Assembly: GCF_900699045.1 (NCBI RefSeq)
Contig: NZ_CAADHL010000001.1
Location: forward strand, 248,001 to 312,000
Direction: 5' to 3'
DNA length: 64,000 bases
Source: Candidatus Williamhamiltonella defendens
GTDB lineage: Bacteria; Pseudomonadota; Gammaproteobacteria; Enterobacterales; Enterobacteriaceae
The position numbers and the translations under genes were made by a program. The notes under the pieces were generated by a model, which saw nothing but the letters and a program-made list of their open reading frames with translations, was not told where the DNA came from and did no database searches. Shown here piece by piece: positions 63,356 to 64,000 of this stretch (its first letter is position 1; the number at the start of each line of letters is the position of its first letter).

Positions 63356-64000
63356 ATGATAAGACCGCCTTTTTGTGAGTTTGATTTAGATCCCTGTTTA
63401 GTGCGCGCCTTAGAAAATAAAGGTTACATTTCTGCCACAGCGATTCAATCAACAGTGATTCCAAAAGCAATGGAAGGACGAGATCTATTAGGATCAGCTC
63501 CAACAGGCACCGGTAAAACGATCGCTTTTTTAATTCCAGCACTGCAACATCTTATTGATTTTCCTAAAAAAAAACAAGGCCCCCCTCGCATTTTGATACT
63601 CGCCCCTACACGTGAATTAGCCGTTCAAGTAGCAGATCAAGCGACTGAATTGGCAAAATACACCTCATTAAAGGTCGCCAAAATCATAGGAGGAGTGGCA
63701 TATATGAACCATATGGAAATTTTCAATACAAATCAGGACATTCTAGTGGCCACTACAGGGCGATTGCTGCAATACATCAAAGAGGAAAATTTTGATTGTA
63801 GAGCAGTGGAAATATTAATACTCGATGAAGCGGATCGCATGCTGGACATGGGTTTTTCTCAGGATATTGAAATTATTGCTGCTAAAACTCGTTGGCGTAA
63901 ACAAACTTTACTTTTTTCTGCCACACTAGAGAGTGCTATGATTCGTGAATTTTCTGAGCGCTTGCTCAACGAGCCCATCTACTTAGAAGCAGCTCATTCA
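63356..64000 (+). CDS. srmB: ATP-dependent RNA helicase SrmB (partial, runs off the window)
   Basis: SrmB is a DEAD-box helicase that helps assemble the 50S subunit. The ATG at 63356 opens MIRPPFCEFDLDPCLVRALE and the frame stays open to the window end (215 codons). All motifs of the first RecA domain are seen: ATAIQSTVIPKAMEGRDLL (Q motif), GSAPTGTGKTIAFLIPALQH (I), LILAPTRELAVQVADQ (Ia), GGVAYMNHMEIF, VATTGRLLQYIKEENFDCRA (Ib), ILILDEADRMLDMGFSQDIE (II) and LLFSATLESAMI (III). The SrmB-specific text KEENFDCRAVE separates it from RhlE and DeaD. The C-terminal helicase domain lies outside. Confidence 0.94.
   Translation, partial: MIRPPFCEFDLDPCLVRALENKGYISATAIQSTVIPKAMEGRDLLGSAPTGTGKTIAFLIPALQHLIDFPKKKQGPPRILILAPTRELAVQVADQATELAKYTSLKVAKIIGGVAYMNHMEIFNTNQDILVATTGRLLQYIKEENFDCRAVEILILDEADRMLDMGFSQDIEIIAAKTRWRKQTLLFSATLESAMIREFSERLLNEPIYLEAAHS

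Overview
The window looks like a chromosome segment of a host-restricted, genome-reducing member of the Enterobacterales. By eye it is AT-rich (GC well below 45%). Most intact proteins align along their whole length with Escherichia coli and Yersinia proteins, and local gene orders are enterobacterial: rph-pyrE beside yicC, hflC-hflK-hfq-miaA-mutL-amiB-tsaE, epmA-mscM-psd-rsgA-orn, pilT-yggS-proC, manA-ydgA, clpS-clpA facing infA. About a third of the window is decaying genes or empty AT-rich DNA. The mix of intact housekeeping genes with broken toxin genes resembles aphid facultative symbionts of the Hamiltonella/Regiella type. That placement is inference and no species is proven.

Layout. 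1-9.1 kb: broken bepA, intact yajR, a roughly 4 kb wreck of a large RTX/pore-forming toxin, then tusA and waaQ. 9.1-11.8 kb: broken rnd and yddW. 11.8-18.2 kb: tsaB, speE-speD, yicC, broken rph with intact pyrE, metK. 18.2-23.5 kb: broken mscL, priA, a short unknown ORF, and nuoN standing alone. 23.8-32.2 kb: holD-rimI, then the long leftward hflC-hflK-hfq-miaA-mutL-amiB-tsaE cluster with hflX missing. 32.4-38.5 kb: clpB, broken manA, ydgA, ftnA. 38.8-42.6 kb: proC-yggS, broken pilT-like yggR, epmA. 42.6-50.0 kb: mscM, psd, rsgA, orn, murI. 50.0-54.2 kb: an accessory, decayed stretch with uspA, a Bcr/CflA-type transporter and a leucine-rich-repeat protein, all broken. 54.2-64 kb: folB, rplY, ratA, infA, broken clpA and clpS, mdh, broken aroC, tsaD, ybhL, and the start of srmB running off the edge.

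Function. The retained genes serve translation and tRNA modification (tsaB, tsaD, tsaE, miaA, tusA, epmA, infA, rplY, rsgA, rimI, srmB), replication and repair (priA, holD, mutL), RNA control (hfq, orn), envelope synthesis (waaQ, psd, murI, amiB, mscM), polyamines and one-carbon metabolism (speE, speD, metK, folB), pyrimidines, proline and malate oxidation. Lost functions are backup or environmental ones: the ClpAP unfoldase and its adaptor, RNase D and RNase PH, MscL, UspA, ManA, BepA and chorismate synthase. Loss of aroC predicts dependence on an outside source of aromatic compounds.

No rRNA, tRNA, CRISPR array, intact insertion sequence or intact prophage was recognised. The most unusual points are a seven-residue in-frame insertion in the Hfq Sm core, an AmiB without its AMIN targeting domain, a perfect 16-bp-arm palindrome inside dead aroC, a ten-G run in speE, and the remains of two virulence-type proteins.
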